NCBI GenBank assembly: GCA_041689935.1
Contig: JBDNFI010000023.1
Location: 1-32,783, forward strand
DNA length: 32,783 nt
Reading direction: 5' to 3'
From: CAXBDP01 sp041689935
Lineage (GTDB): Bacteria; Bacteroidota; Bacteroidia; Cytophagales; Cyclobacteriaceae
Shown: positions 8,221 to 16,139 of the stretch, one piece after another
Layout: every line of letters starts with the position of its first letter
Numbering within the stretch: the first letter of the stretch is position 1
Position numbers and translations under genes: made by a program
The notes under the pieces: generated by a model
What the model was told of the DNA's origin: nothing
The model's database searches: none
What the model saw: only the letters and a program-made list of their open reading frames with translations

Positions 8221-8231
8221 AGGTCACTAGA

Positions 8232-8399
8232 TTAGTCTTTCAAAGCATCCATTTTCTTAGCAACTTCCTCCGCTTCTGCCACTTTTTCATCCGCTTTGCG
8301 ACGATCAGAATGGGATAGCTTATGCGCTTCTTCCATTAGCTTTGCATATTCCTTTTGCAATTTTTCCTTTTCAGTAGTCTTCTTAAATAGTCCGAACAT
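8232..8399 (-). CDS. Lacal_2735 family small protein
   Basis: The 55-residue product begins MFGLFKK and continues as a highly charged, probably helical, Lys/Glu/Ala-rich chain (KEKLQKEYAKLMEEAHKLS, then SDRRKADEKVAEAEEV). This is the pattern of the Lacal_2735 family (DUF6435), short cytosolic proteins widespread in Bacteroidota with no known function. An ATG two codons further upstream (8403-8405) is also in frame. I chose MFGLF because family members start there. It has its own terminator and lies 47 bases downstream of the YwqK gene, so it may be co-transcribed with it. Confidence 0.85.
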   Translation of the reverse strand: MFGLFKKTTEKEKLQKEYAKLMEEAHKLSHSDRRKADEKVAEAEEVAKKMDALKD

Positions 8400-8446
8400 A
8401 ATCATTGATTTTGGTACATAACCTGCAAATTGAGTATCTGTTCAGC

Positions 8447-10036
8447 TCAATTATCTAATTCTTCATTAATTCCCAATTGAATACCATCTTTGAACGTGGT
8501 AACTTCAATTAAATATCCTCTGCGATCGTAATAAGCCCATTCTCCATCCGGTTGGCCATTTCTAAATAATCCTTTAGATTCCTCTGCGCCGTTGTCATGG
8601 TAGAAAGTCCATTGGCCTTCTCTCACTCCATCTACCATACTGCCTTTCCCTGCCGTTCTTCCATTAGAGTAAAAGTAGGTCCATTCGCCATGTGGCATGC
8701 CATCTAGGTAAGCGCCTTCGGATTCTTTATTGCCATTTCGGTGGTAACTATACCTAATTCCTTTTCCATTGGCGAAGCTGCCTTTAGGCAGCGAATCTCC
8801 AAATATATTCGTGTACGGGCCAAGTCCCATAAGTCTACCCCCCGACCATGTTTCTTCTTGCATCAGTTGACCATTCTCATGGAATAAACCCCAAAGACCA
8901 TCTTCTTCTCCTAGTAAAAAGGAACCTACCGATTTTAAATTACCCGTTGGATAATAGAAAAACCATTGTCCATCCTCCATTTCGGAGCGGTACCTACCCT
9001 CAGCTTCGATAGTGCCTTCTGCTGTAAAATATTTCCACAACGATACTTTCAAATCTTCTCTGTAATTGCCGATGGAGAACATTTTGCCTGTCTCCAAATA
9101 CATTTCCCACAAACCATCTTTGAATCCGTTGAGGTACTGGCCTTCTACACTTACTCTTCCGTTGTAATGATTTTCCGTATAAGCACCATTGGGCAGGCCA
9201 TTTTCATACATCACTTCTTTGGCAATTTTCCCGTTATCGTGATAGGCTTTCCAAGTGCCTGTGGCTATGCCATTTTCAAAATAATTTTCACTTTTTATTT
9301 GGCGAGTTTCGTAGTACTCTTTCCACGTTCCATTTGGTTCTCCACTCAAGTAAGTCTTCTCAGAAGCCAATATGCCGCTTGGATAATATTCTTTCCAAAG
9401 CCCAACTTTTTTTCCATTATCGTAGCGGCCTTCTTCTTTTTTCACGTTCCCAAAATGGTAGGCTACATATTCGCCATTTGCTTCTCCATTTCTGTAGTTT
9501 AGCTCGGATACCTGCTGGCCAGACATATCGAAGGTTCTGCTTGGCCCTTCTCTTTCCCCCTCACTGAAATATACCTCGGAGTAAATTTTTCCGTCGGCGT
9601 AATAGCCTTTCCACAATCCATTCATTTTGCCGTTAGCCATTTCTCCTATAAGCTGCGGATTTCCATTCGGATGATAGAAAGTCCAAGTTCCTACCATCAA
9701 ACTATCTTGAAATTGACCCTCGGAACTCAATCGGCCATCTACGCCATATTCCTTATAGCCGCCAAAAGGCTTATTATTTTGATAAGTAATTTCATACTTC
9801 AATGTCTTGTTCTCATAAAAGAGCCAAAGTCCTTCTCGCGCGTTATTTTCATAATTGCCAGTTTGCACAAGTTCGTCATTGTCGTCATAAAAGGCCCACT
9901 GACCTTGCCGCTGACCATCTTGCATTTTACCCACAGCACGTAGGGTTTCCTCCTTGGCAGGGATGCTATTTTGTGAAAATAGGGTTAATTGAAAAACAAA
10001 TAAAAGAGGTATGGTAAGGATAATAAATCTATGCAT
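8447..10036 (-). CDS. Secreted YwqK/MORN-repeat protein
   Basis: The 529-residue product starts with a signal peptide (HRFIILTIPLLFVFQLTLFS-Q, cleavage near residue 22). The rest is about 20 tandem repeats of 23-24 residues with the pattern G.W..Y...G....EG.Y.NG...G. This is the MORN variant found in proteins annotated as YwqK-family antitoxin, a name that says little about secreted members. The repeats form an extended beta-sheet solenoid. Repeat quality drops around residues 385-415 (GPYTNIFGDSLPKG). A periplasmic or surface scaffold role is inference. A large ORF on the opposite strand inside this gene is a shadow of the repeats. Confidence 0.88.
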   Translation of the reverse strand: MHRFIILTIPLLFVFQLTLFSQNSIPAKEETLRAVGKMQDGQRQGQWAFYDDNDELVQTGNYENNAREGLWLFYENKTLKYEITYQNNKPFGGYKEYGVDGRLSSEGQFQDSLMVGTWTFYHPNGNPQLIGEMANGKMNGLWKGYYADGKIYSEVYFSEGEREGPSRTFDMSGQQVSELNYRNGEANGEYVAYHFGNVKKEEGRYDNGKKVGLWKEYYPSGILASEKTYLSGEPNGTWKEYYETRQIKSENYFENGIATGTWKAYHDNGKIAKEVMYENGLPNGAYTENHYNGRVSVEGQYLNGFKDGLWEMYLETGKMFSIGNYREDLKVSLWKYFTAEGTIEAEGRYRSEMEDGQWFFYYPTGNLKSVGSFLLGEEDGLWGLFHENGQLMQEETWSGGRLMGLGPYTNIFGDSLPKGSFANGKGIRYSYHRNGNKESEGAYLDGMPHGEWTYFYSNGRTAGKGSMVDGVREGQWTFYHDNGAEESKGLFRNGQPDGEWAYYDRRGYLIEVTTFKDGIQLGINEELDN

Positions 10037-10132
10037 AATGGATTTATATAATATATGGATATGGAAACAATATAAATGAAAAATAAATTAGAATACTCAA
10101 CGCATCCTAATATAATCGTTTTGTTTGTAAAA

Positions 10133-10714
10133 TTAAGAATTGCCTATCAACTTAATCCATGTTTCGTAACATAATAACGAAAAATTAGGTAACTCGGTCG
10201 AGTTTGCTAGCGTGATTTTTTGAGCAATTTTAAGTACTCTCGGAGTATGGCCTATTTGCAATATTGATTTAGCATCATGTAAATAGGAATTCACATCATG
10301 ATTCCAATCTTCATCTATAGAAAAGCGGGAGGTTGGGTCGAAGCGAATGAATGGTAAATTGGCAAATGCCCTGCTTGCGATGTCTCCTTGCAAATGTAAT
10401 GTCACACTAAAGTAATGTCCCCACCAAAACATGGTGCGAAACAGCAGCAAATCGTCGCCTTGCTTAAATCTAGGATAGTCCAATATCATATAGGGAAGTC
10501 CATTTAATTGCTCCCCTTTCGAGATTTTGCCACCTTGGATAAGACTGCCAGTAGGCAGGAAATGCCGCAATGAATTGACTTTTGGGTCTAGTTGTATTTT
10601 AACCTCCCGCAATATCTTTTTCACCTTCTCATAAGCTATTTCACGATATTTTAGGATTTCCACATTCCTTAGCAGGATAAGCTCATTATCATCGAATATC
10701 TTCTCCGAATCCAT
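10133..10714 (-). CDS. Conserved hypothetical protein, unknown
   Basis: I do not recognise this family. The product is 193 residues, soluble, with no signal peptide. It has a helical N-terminal third (DNELILLRNVEILKYREIAYEKVKK) and an aromatic-rich centre (GLPYMILDYPRF, LLFRTMFWWGHYFSVTLHL). The start was set at the ATG 10712-10714, two bases after the stop codon of the FabH-type gene, rather than the longer frame that overlaps that gene. The tight spacing shows co-transcription with the ketoacyl synthase, so a link to acyl metabolism is possible but not shown. It contains two copies of the GCGGGAGG word in opposite orientations. Confidence 0.7.
   Translation of the reverse strand: MDSEKIFDDNELILLRNVEILKYREIAYEKVKKILREVKIQLDPKVNSLRHFLPTGSLIQGGKISKGEQLNGLPYMILDYPRFKQGDDLLLFRTMFWWGHYFSVTLHLQGDIASRAFANLPFIRFDPTSRFSIDEDWNHDVNSYLHDAKSILQIGHTPRVLKIAQKITLANSTELPNFSLLCYETWIKLIGNS
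10325..10332 (+). repeat. Dispersed octamer GCGGGAGG, copy 4
   Basis: Exact copy, antisense in the unknown 193-residue gene, coding T-S-R. Confidence 0.9.
10603..10610 (-). repeat. Dispersed octamer GCGGGAGG, copy 5
   Basis: Exact copy, sense in the same unknown gene, coding L-R-E-V, 270 bases from copy 4 and oppositely oriented. Confidence 0.9.
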
Positions 10715-10719
10715 TGTAT

Positions 10720-11718
10720 TTACATTTGTACCAAAGCAGATGCCCAAGTAAATCCACTACCAAAAGCAGCGAGGCACAGTAAATCACCTTTTTTTAATCT
10801 ACCATTACCATAAGCTTCACTCATGGCAATAGGGATAGAAGCCGCCGTGGTATTTCCATAATGCATGATGTTATTGAAAACCTTTTCATCGGGCAATCCA
10901 AGCTTTTCTTGAACGTAATTGCTAATCCGCAAATTGGCTTGATGTGGAATAAATAGATCAATTTCGTCTTTGCTTTTCCCAGTAGCGTCCAAGGCTTCTT
11001 TAATCACTTCAAGAAATCGAACTACTGCATGTTTGAAAACCACATTGCCATTCATAACCACCTTGAAAGTGGGTCCATCAATTAAATCGTAAGATAGACG
11101 AACCGCCCGGCTGCTTCCTGGATCTTTCACATACAAATCCTCCGCAAATCTGCCGTCGGCATGCAAGTGGGTAGTCAATACACCTTTGCTAGCATCATCC
11201 GTTGCTTGCAATATTACGGCACCTGCGCCATCGGCAAAAATCACGCTAGACGAACGACCTTCGTCAGAAATATCCAATGCCGACGATTGTATTTCGGCAC
11301 CCACCAGCAGAATCGTTTTATAAGTGCCTGTTTTGATAAACTTATCTGCAACAGACAATCCATATATAAAGCCCGAGCAGGCATTTCGTATATCTAAAGC
11401 CCCGATTCCATCTAGGCCCAATTCCCTCTGCAACAATACTCCTGAGCCCGGGAAAAAGTAGTCCGGTGTGATATTCGCGAAAACGATAAATTCAATATCC
11501 TTCACGTCAATCCCAGCTCTCTCTATGGCCATTCTGGATGCCTTGGTTGCCATACTTGCCACGGTATCTACGTTTGGATCGAACCACCTTCTTTCTTCAA
11601 TCCCAGTTCGTTCCACGATCCACTCATCGGTGGTATTCAATATTTTTTCTAAATCCTTGTTGGTAACAATCCTTTCAGGTACATAATGGCCAATGCCTGT
11701 GATTATACAGTTTTTCAT
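10720..11718 (-). CDS. fabH: Beta-ketoacyl-ACP synthase III (FabH type)
   Basis: This enzyme condenses an acyl-CoA with malonyl-ACP, which in classical FabH starts fatty-acid synthesis. The 332-residue length is typical. The Cys-His-Asn triad is visible: C114 in RNACSGF, H259 in IPHQAN, and N289 in HYGNTTAAS. The C-terminus has the normal GAFGSGFTWASALV. It is not next to plsX, rpmF, fabD or accB, where the housekeeping fabH often sits. It is paired instead with an unknown 193-residue protein, so it may be a paralogue with another acyl specificity. Confidence 0.92.
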   Translation of the reverse strand: MKNCIITGIGHYVPERIVTNKDLEKILNTTDEWIVERTGIEERRWFDPNVDTVASMATKASRMAIERAGIDVKDIEFIVFANITPDYFFPGSGVLLQRELGLDGIGALDIRNACSGFIYGLSVADKFIKTGTYKTILLVGAEIQSSALDISDEGRSSSVIFADGAGAVILQATDDASKGVLTTHLHADGRFAEDLYVKDPGSSRAVRLSYDLIDGPTFKVVMNGNVVFKHAVVRFLEVIKEALDATGKSKDEIDLFIPHQANLRISNYVQEKLGLPDEKVFNNIMHYGNTTAASIPIAMSEAYGNGRLKKGDLLCLAAFGSGFTWASALVQM

Positions 11719-11763
11719 ATTTTGGGGGTATATCTAGGTATGCAATTTTAGGCAATAAATTTT

Positions 11764-11776
11764 AAACCAATGGTTT
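11764..11776. promoter_or_regulatory. Inverted repeat between divergent genes
   Basis: AAACCAATGGTTT is a perfect 6-bp inverted repeat around one base. It sits 46 bases upstream of the ketoacyl synthase start and 70 bases upstream of the M20 gene. The position would suit an operator, but the element is short and AT-rich, so chance is possible. Confidence 0.3.
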
Positions 11777-11845
11777 GATATTCTTCATGTAAATCCATTT
11801 GTCTGTGTGGACATATAAACCTACTTTCACTAAAAATGATTTGTC

Positions 11846-13066
11846 ATGCGAAATATTTCTTTACTCTTCCTGCTACTAATCTCCTTAAATGGCCATGCAC
11901 AAACGCTGGATATTGGCCAAAGCCCGACTTTGCAAAAAGGGCTATTATGGATCGATAATAATAAATCACCTGCTGCGGAAAGTTTGGTGAACATAGGCGG
12001 GATTATTAGTCCGTCCGGACAAGAGCAAGAAAGAGCTAAAGCGGTGATGCAGGAAATGCAAAGAATAGGTTTGCAAAATGTACGTATGGATAGTGGCCCA
12101 AATGTAATAGGCATAATCCCAGGGCAGCGAAGTGAGCAATTGGTTTTTGTGTCGACACTCGATGATTTGGCTGGAGTAGCCGAGCATCAAAGAGCTACTG
12201 ATGCTAAACCATATATTTCGGATGGGAAAGTAATTGGGCCTGGTACCAACACATCATCCATCACGGTATCCATGTTGATGGCGGCAGAAGCCATATTAGA
12301 AGTAGGGATTAAGCCACAATATACATTGGTATTTGCCTCGGTAGCACAGGAGGAAACGGGTTTGCAGGGGATGAAGCTCGTCTATGACGAATTTAAAAAT
12401 GACGCAATTGCTTTCGTAGACATCTTGGGTGATGGTCGCTCTTTGAGCTATGGTGCTCTAGGCATTCACTGGTGGAAAATTCAAGTTTCAGGCCCACCCG
12501 GTCATTCTCTGAATGGGGGATTGCCCAATGTAAATCAGGGTATATCTAGAGCGATAGATAGAATATTAGGTTTAGATTTTCCTGCCAGATATACATCAGA
12601 GAATACAGTTATCAATGTTGGAATGATCGAAAGTGGAAACGTATTTAATCACAAACCTGCGAATGGTTGGTTCTCTTTAGATATCCGCTCATTGGATGGG
12701 AAAGTGATTGAGGAAATAGAGTCGGAAGTAGCGGCTATTATTGCCAAGGTAGGAAAAGAAACGGGCGTAGAGCTAAGAATGGAGCCCTTCCAACTTACCC
12801 CAGGCGGACAAATTCCGGGTGCATTGGAATCTGAATTAGTCACTTTGGGTGTTTCAATTAGTCAGTTCCTTGGCTATGAGCCAACGTTAAGCAATCGTGG
12901 CTCTAGCAATCTGAATGTGGCTATTGCGCAAGGGACGCCTGCCCTCGGCTTGGGTGGTGAGAGAGGCGGGAGGAGGGGCTTTCCCGACGAATGGGCAGAT
13001 ATCGAATCTATGACCAAATCTGCCAAGCACGTATTTCTGCTTGCCACACTACTCGGCACGAAATAA
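11846..13066 (+). CDS. Secreted M20-fold peptidase homologue, several metal ligands missing
   Basis: The 406-residue protein has a signal peptide (residues 1-18, ending GHAQ) and the M20/M25/M40 layout: catalytic domain, dimerisation domain (GPPGHSLNG, H220), catalytic domain. Several usual dinuclear-zinc ligands are replaced. The His of HxD is T104 (STLDD), the bridging Asp is T134 (GPGTN), and the C-terminal His before DEW is about G378 (RGFPDEW). The Glu pair E169/E170 and D192 remain. With these losses it is probably not an active metallopeptidase, or it works by an altered mechanism, yet the frame is intact and well conserved elsewhere. One GCGGGAGG copy lies at codons 374-376, next to the missing His. 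Expected location is periplasmic. Confidence 0.85.
   Translation: MRNISLLFLLLISLNGHAQTLDIGQSPTLQKGLLWIDNNKSPAAESLVNIGGIISPSGQEQERAKAVMQEMQRIGLQNVRMDSGPNVIGIIPGQRSEQLVFVSTLDDLAGVAEHQRATDAKPYISDGKVIGPGTNTSSITVSMLMAAEAILEVGIKPQYTLVFASVAQEETGLQGMKLVYDEFKNDAIAFVDILGDGRSLSYGALGIHWWKIQVSGPPGHSLNGGLPNVNQGISRAIDRILGLDFPARYTSENTVINVGMIESGNVFNHKPANGWFSLDIRSLDGKVIEEIESEVAAIIAKVGKETGVELRMEPFQLTPGGQIPGALESELVTLGVSISQFLGYEPTLSNRGSSNLNVAIAQGTPALGLGGERGGRRGFPDEWADIESMTKSAKHVFLLATLLGTK
12966..12973 (+). repeat. Dispersed octamer GCGGGAGG, copy 6
   Basis: Exact copy, sense in the M20 homologue, coding G-G-R next to the position of the lost metal-binding His. Confidence 0.9.
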
Positions 13067-13115
13067 GTAAAACCCATGTTAAGTAATTGCGTACACTACA
13101 TATCTTGCCTTAATA

Positions 13116-13147
13116 TTGTGCAAAACTTCCCAAAAAATTTATTTTTG
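13116..13147 (+). promoter_or_regulatory. Candidate promoter, possibly leaderless
   Basis: TATTTTTG at 13140-13147 matches the Bacteroidota -7 box TAnnTTTG. A TTG at 13116-13118 lies 21 bases further upstream, as expected for the -33 box. The ATG begins two bases after the -7 box, so transcription would start at or next to the start codon. Confidence 0.4.
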
Positions 13148-13149
13148 AA

Positions 13150-13899
13150 ATGCTAACACACTGCAAAACAGTATCCTTGTTATTTTTAAGTTTTACCGTT
13201 TTAGGACTCGCCGCTTGCAAAGAGGAGCTAGATGCTCAAGCAATTGTGAGCAAGAGTATTGAAGTTCATGGAGGTGATTTATACGAAAACAGTAATATCG
13301 AATTTTCATTCCGAAATCGGGACTATAAGATTCATCGGGACGGCGGGATTTTCAATTACGAAAGGATTTTCACCGATAGTCTAGGCACATTCCATGATTT
13401 CCTCAATAATGATTTTTTCGCTCGTGAAATCGGTGGGCAACATTTTAGATTAACTGATGCTGATTCATTAGCGCAGGCAAATAGTCTCAATTCGGTTATA
13501 TACTTTGCTATTTTGCCGTACTTACTGAACGATCCAGCGGTTTACAAAACGATGCTCGATGACGTAGAAATTGATGGTGAAACCTATTATAAAATCAAAG
13601 TTTCATTTAGTCCTGAAGGCGGAGGAGTAGATTTTGAAGATGAATACGTGTATTGGTTCAATAAAGAAAGCTTTACGTTGGATTTTCTCGCCTATTCGTT
13701 TCATGTAAATGGCGGAGGAACTCGATTCAGAAAAGCGATAAACAGACGGGAAATAAATGGGATTACCTTTCAAGATTACGAGAATTATACAGCAGAGACT
13801 GAAGTAGAAAATATTGCCAATTTCGACGAATTATTTATGAATCAATCTCTTAAAGAAGTTTCCATTATAGATCTCAAAAATATTGTCGTCACTCGCTAA
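13150..13899 (+). CDS. DUF6503 family lipoprotein
   Basis: The 249-residue product has a lipoprotein signal peptide with lipobox LAAC (lipid Cys at 23). The mature part matches DUF6503 as I recall it: an AIVSKSIEVHGGDLYEN opening, FSFRNRDY, YERIFTDSLG, SLNSVIYFAILPYLLND, YYKIKVSF, GGGVDFEDEYVYWF and a GGGTRFRKA.N.R block. The family is common in Bacteroidota and has no known function. The fold is probably a beta-barrel lipid-binding type like LolA/LppX (inference). It follows the M20 homologue by 83 bases on the same strand and converges on the toast-rack gene. Confidence 0.85.
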   Translation: MLTHCKTVSLLFLSFTVLGLAACKEELDAQAIVSKSIEVHGGDLYENSNIEFSFRNRDYKIHRDGGIFNYERIFTDSLGTFHDFLNNDFFAREIGGQHFRLTDADSLAQANSLNSVIYFAILPYLLNDPAVYKTMLDDVEIDGETYYKIKVSFSPEGGGVDFEDEYVYWFNKESFTLDFLAYSFHVNGGGTRFRKAINRREINGITFQDYENYTAETEVENIANFDELFMNQSLKEVSIIDLKNIVVTR

Positions 13900-13906
13900 A
13901 AGGCTA

Positions 13907-14716
13907 TTACCCCTCTATACGGACTTGAATTTTGCCAATAGTGTTTCTTACCTTTAAATACATGGTGATTGGATTCTCTGCAGTTGTTGATCTATATTCG
14001 TAGATATTTCCCTTTTTGGTCATACCTCCCGCATCTATATTTCCCAAATTCGAAGAAGTAGTCATTTCAATATTTACCGTATTTGGCAGCCAAATTTCAA
14101 CCGCTCCCACTGTCGTTGTAATTTCTGCTTCAAGGGTTTGTGCCCAATCTCCTCTAAAGTCAGCTTCTACCTTACCGGCAGTGGTATTTATATTCAAACT
14201 CTCAAGAGAAGAATTGCCAAGTGATACCTCACATTTGCCTGCTGCAGCATCAATAAATAACCTTTTTACGTTCGAATTTGCAATATTGATTCTACTGAGG
14301 CCGGCTTTTAACTCCACGTTAAGTTCATATTCAATGTCTTCATTTATTTTCAGATTCCAAACATTCTCCGATCGGCCACCTTGCCTGTTAAACACCCATT
14401 TATTGTCGGAGCTACTGCCAGAAATACGTAACTCACCTGCATCGGTACCTTTTTCCTTATAATCCATCAGGATGGTATAGTCCTCCATATTGTAGGTAAA
14501 TTCTCCTTCTATCAGCTTGCTCGCACCGGGTTCAATCAGAAGTTCTCCGGCACTCATTTCTATAAATGCCTTTACCTGATCACTCTCTCCAATATTGATG
14601 GAGTTATTATTGGTGATGGAGCGCTCTAATAAATTACCTTCCTTGATCTGAATATCACAAGAGATCAATCCAGTAATAAGCAAAACACTAAGCAAGAATA
14701 GTGTTAGATTTTTCAT
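13907..14716 (-). CDS. Toast-rack (LiaF/DUF4097-like) domain lipoprotein
   Basis: The 269-residue product has a lipoprotein signal peptide (lipobox LISC, lipid Cys at 20). The remainder is a right-handed beta-solenoid type sequence with repeated short strands of the form AAAGKCEVSLGNSSLESLNI / TTAGKVEADFRG / TTVGAVEIWLP. This is the C-terminal toast-rack fold, preceded by the N-terminal toast-rack domain. Such proteins are often linked to envelope-stress systems of LiaF type, although here no regulator is adjacent. The gene starts 19 bases after the TM2 gene and is probably the last gene of a DUF2752-TM2-toast-rack operon. Confidence 0.82.
   Translation of the reverse strand: MKNLTLFLLSVLLITGLISCDIQIKEGNLLERSITNNNSINIGESDQVKAFIEMSAGELLIEPGASKLIEGEFTYNMEDYTILMDYKEKGTDAGELRISGSSSDNKWVFNRQGGRSENVWNLKINEDIEYELNVELKAGLSRINIANSNVKRLFIDAAAGKCEVSLGNSSLESLNINTTAGKVEADFRGDWAQTLEAEITTTVGAVEIWLPNTVNIEMTTSSNLGNIDAGGMTKKGNIYEYRSTTAENPITMYLKVRNTIGKIQVRIEG
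14025..14032 (-). repeat. Dispersed octamer GCGGGAGG, copy 7
   Basis: Exact copy, sense in the toast-rack gene, coding A-G-G. Confidence 0.9.
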
Positions 14717-14735
14717 ATTATTGATGCTTAAAAGC

Positions 14736-15089
14736 TTATTTCATTTGATTAATATTCCCTGCGAGCTCTATCGCTACTTTTTGATTATTTTCATAAGCAA
14801 GCTCCTTATATCGAATAATGTCCACAATGGTACCGATAAAACATAAGCCAGCTGTAAATAAAAACAAAAGGCCCATTCCGATTTCATTTTTCAGAAAGCG
14901 TTGAATGCCTGCTATGAGCACTAAACCAAGAATGGCCGCTATCAAAAAAGTTTCCTCCGATTTGCGACGGCTGCGATAAGCGTTCGCAAAAATTTGCGCC
15001 TGCACATCTGTCATATTATTGATTATGGATTGTACGAAAGCCATTTCGTTTCCTTGTAATTCGGGTAGTAATTGCAATACACTAGGCAT
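14736..15089 (-). CDS. TM2 domain protein
   Basis: The 117-residue product has a polar N-terminal half with a helical RSRRKSEETFLIA linker. Two membrane helices follow (about 48-66 and 71-92) in the TM2 pattern: RFLKNEIGMGLLFLFTAGLCFIGTIVDIIRY. TM2 proteins are small inner-membrane proteins, often with C-terminal NQ..A residues as here. Function is unknown. The start overlaps the end of the DUF2752 gene by 8 bases. The two families often occur together in Bacteroidota. Confidence 0.85.
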   Translation of the reverse strand: MPSVLQLLPELQGNEMAFVQSIINNMTDVQAQIFANAYRSRRKSEETFLIAAILGLVLIAGIQRFLKNEIGMGLLFLFTAGLCFIGTIVDIIRYKELAYENNQKVAIELAGNINQMK

Positions 15090-15393
15090 GATTTGTTGTT
15101 TTTATGGTGGTAAAATAATGCTGATAATTCAGTTTGATAATTCTGGAAATAAGGATGATAGCAGCCAAAGGGCCAAGCATATGTTCATCCATGGAAGTAG
15201 ATAAATCACCTCTGAAAAGCCAAGCAATGGAATGTCCTAATCCGCAACCCGGACAGAAATCGAAGCCTAGTTGATGGATTGGACAAAGACTAAAGCCACC
15301 CGAACTATTCGCTGGATTGAATACAGCCAAAGCAATTAAACCAAAGGTCCAAAGCAAGCTTTCAATCGGGGGTATCCACTTAGGTGATTTCAT
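15082..15393 (-). CDS. DUF2752 membrane protein
   Basis: The 103-residue product has the DUF2752 hallmark FCPGCGLGHSIAWLFRGDL, here preceded by SLCPIHQLGF. It also has two hydrophobic segments, near residues 12-30 and 70-85. The Cys-rich CPGCG loop between the helices is conserved but of unknown role. It is the first gene of the three-gene operon with the TM2 and toast-rack genes. Confidence 0.88.
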   Translation of the reverse strand: MKSPKWIPPIESLLWTFGLIALAVFNPANSSGGFSLCPIHQLGFDFCPGCGLGHSIAWLFRGDLSTSMDEHMLGPLAAIILISRIIKLNYQHYFTTIKTTNHA

Positions 15394-15512
15394 TTTATCT
15401 AATTTGCTGTTTATTAAATATAAGAAATTAGAAGTAGATAAATGCCAATTGATGATTATCGGATTCTGTGGAACGTTATTGAGGATATTTAATGGTAAAA
15501 ATTTCCTTTTAT

Positions 15513-15537
15513 AAAAAAAAGCCGGCTAAACCGGCTT
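15513..15537 (-). terminator. Rho-independent terminator of mscL
   Basis: AAGCCGG (15519-15525) pairs with CCGGCTT (15531-15537) around a 5-base loop. On the minus strand a T run follows (A run 15513-15520). It begins 5 bases past the mscL stop. Confidence 0.9.
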
Positions 15538-15542
15538 CTAAA

Positions 15543-15989
15543 TTATTTCTGATTTTTAAGGATATCCCTAATTTCAGCAAGGAGTTTTTCCTCTTTGCTC
15601 GGTTCTATTGGAGCGGGAGGAGCAGGAAGTGCCTCAGCTTTTTTCTTTTTCATATTATTCATGACCTTGATTACCATGAAAATGGCAAAGGCAATGATAA
15701 TGAAATCTAAAGTAGTTTGGATAAAATTGCCATAATTAATAGTTACCGCTGGCACGACCGCAATTATATCACCCACGGCATTAGTAGTTTCTAAGACACC
15801 TTCTTTTAGCACGTATTGTAAATCCTTGAAATCTACGCCACCTACCAAAAGGCCAATGGGAGGCATTATTAAATCATTTACCAATGAACCGACAATTTTG
15901 CCAAAAGCTCCGCCAATGATAATACCCACGGCCATGTCCAAGACGTTTCCGCGCATGGCAAATTCTTTAAACTCTTTTACTACACTCAT
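15543..15989 (-). CDS. mscL: Large-conductance mechanosensitive channel
   Basis: The channel opens under membrane tension to release solutes during hypo-osmotic shock and forms a homopentamer in the inner membrane. The 148-residue product has the family layout: N-terminal amphipathic helix (VVKEFKEFAMRGNVLDMAVGIIIGGAFG), TM1 with the glycine-rich pore lining, a periplasmic loop, TM2 (TLDFIIIAFAIFMVIKVMN), a charged MKKKK stretch and a C-terminal helix (EEKLLAEIRDIL). The linker before the last helix is a proline-rich LPAPPAPIEP that contains one GCGGGAGG word (antisense). It is a single-gene unit with its own terminator. Confidence 0.96.
   Translation of the reverse strand: MSVVKEFKEFAMRGNVLDMAVGIIIGGAFGKIVGSLVNDLIMPPIGLLVGGVDFKDLQYVLKEGVLETTNAVGDIIAVVPAVTINYGNFIQTTLDFIIIAFAIFMVIKVMNNMKKKKAEALPAPPAPIEPSKEEKLLAEIRDILKNQK
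15613..15620 (+). repeat. Dispersed octamer GCGGGAGG, copy 8
   Basis: Exact copy, antisense in mscL, coding P-P-A in the variable linker. Confidence 0.9.
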
Positions 15990-16139
15990 AGTTATTTAAG
16001 GCTAGTTAGTGAAGCAAAATAGCAATTCTTTTTCTTTTTTGCGGTTAGTGTAATTTAATTTCTCGGTAAGGGATAACCTAACAACTTCTGGCAGGTTTCT
16101 GCCCAACTTGGCCAGAAAGTAAAAGACTTGTCGGATAAG

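Larger units (their letters stand above)
7753..8231. other. Intergenic with two strong hairpins
   Basis: This 479-base gap has no supported gene. Its right part holds the terminator of the Lacal_2735 gene and a separate perfect 13-bp hairpin at 8101-8135, both listed separately. A half-match to the dispersed octamer (TTGGGAGGG) near 7893 lacks the GC and was not counted. Confidence 0.5.

Noticed and set aside
8966..9567. Long plus-strand ORFs inside the YwqK/MORN gene
   Set aside because: They are antisense shadows of the repeated codons. Their translation is low-complexity and matches no family.
16083..16120. Hairpin after the TIGR04283 gene as a terminator
   Set aside because: The stem is only about 7 bp with a large loop and no T run follows.
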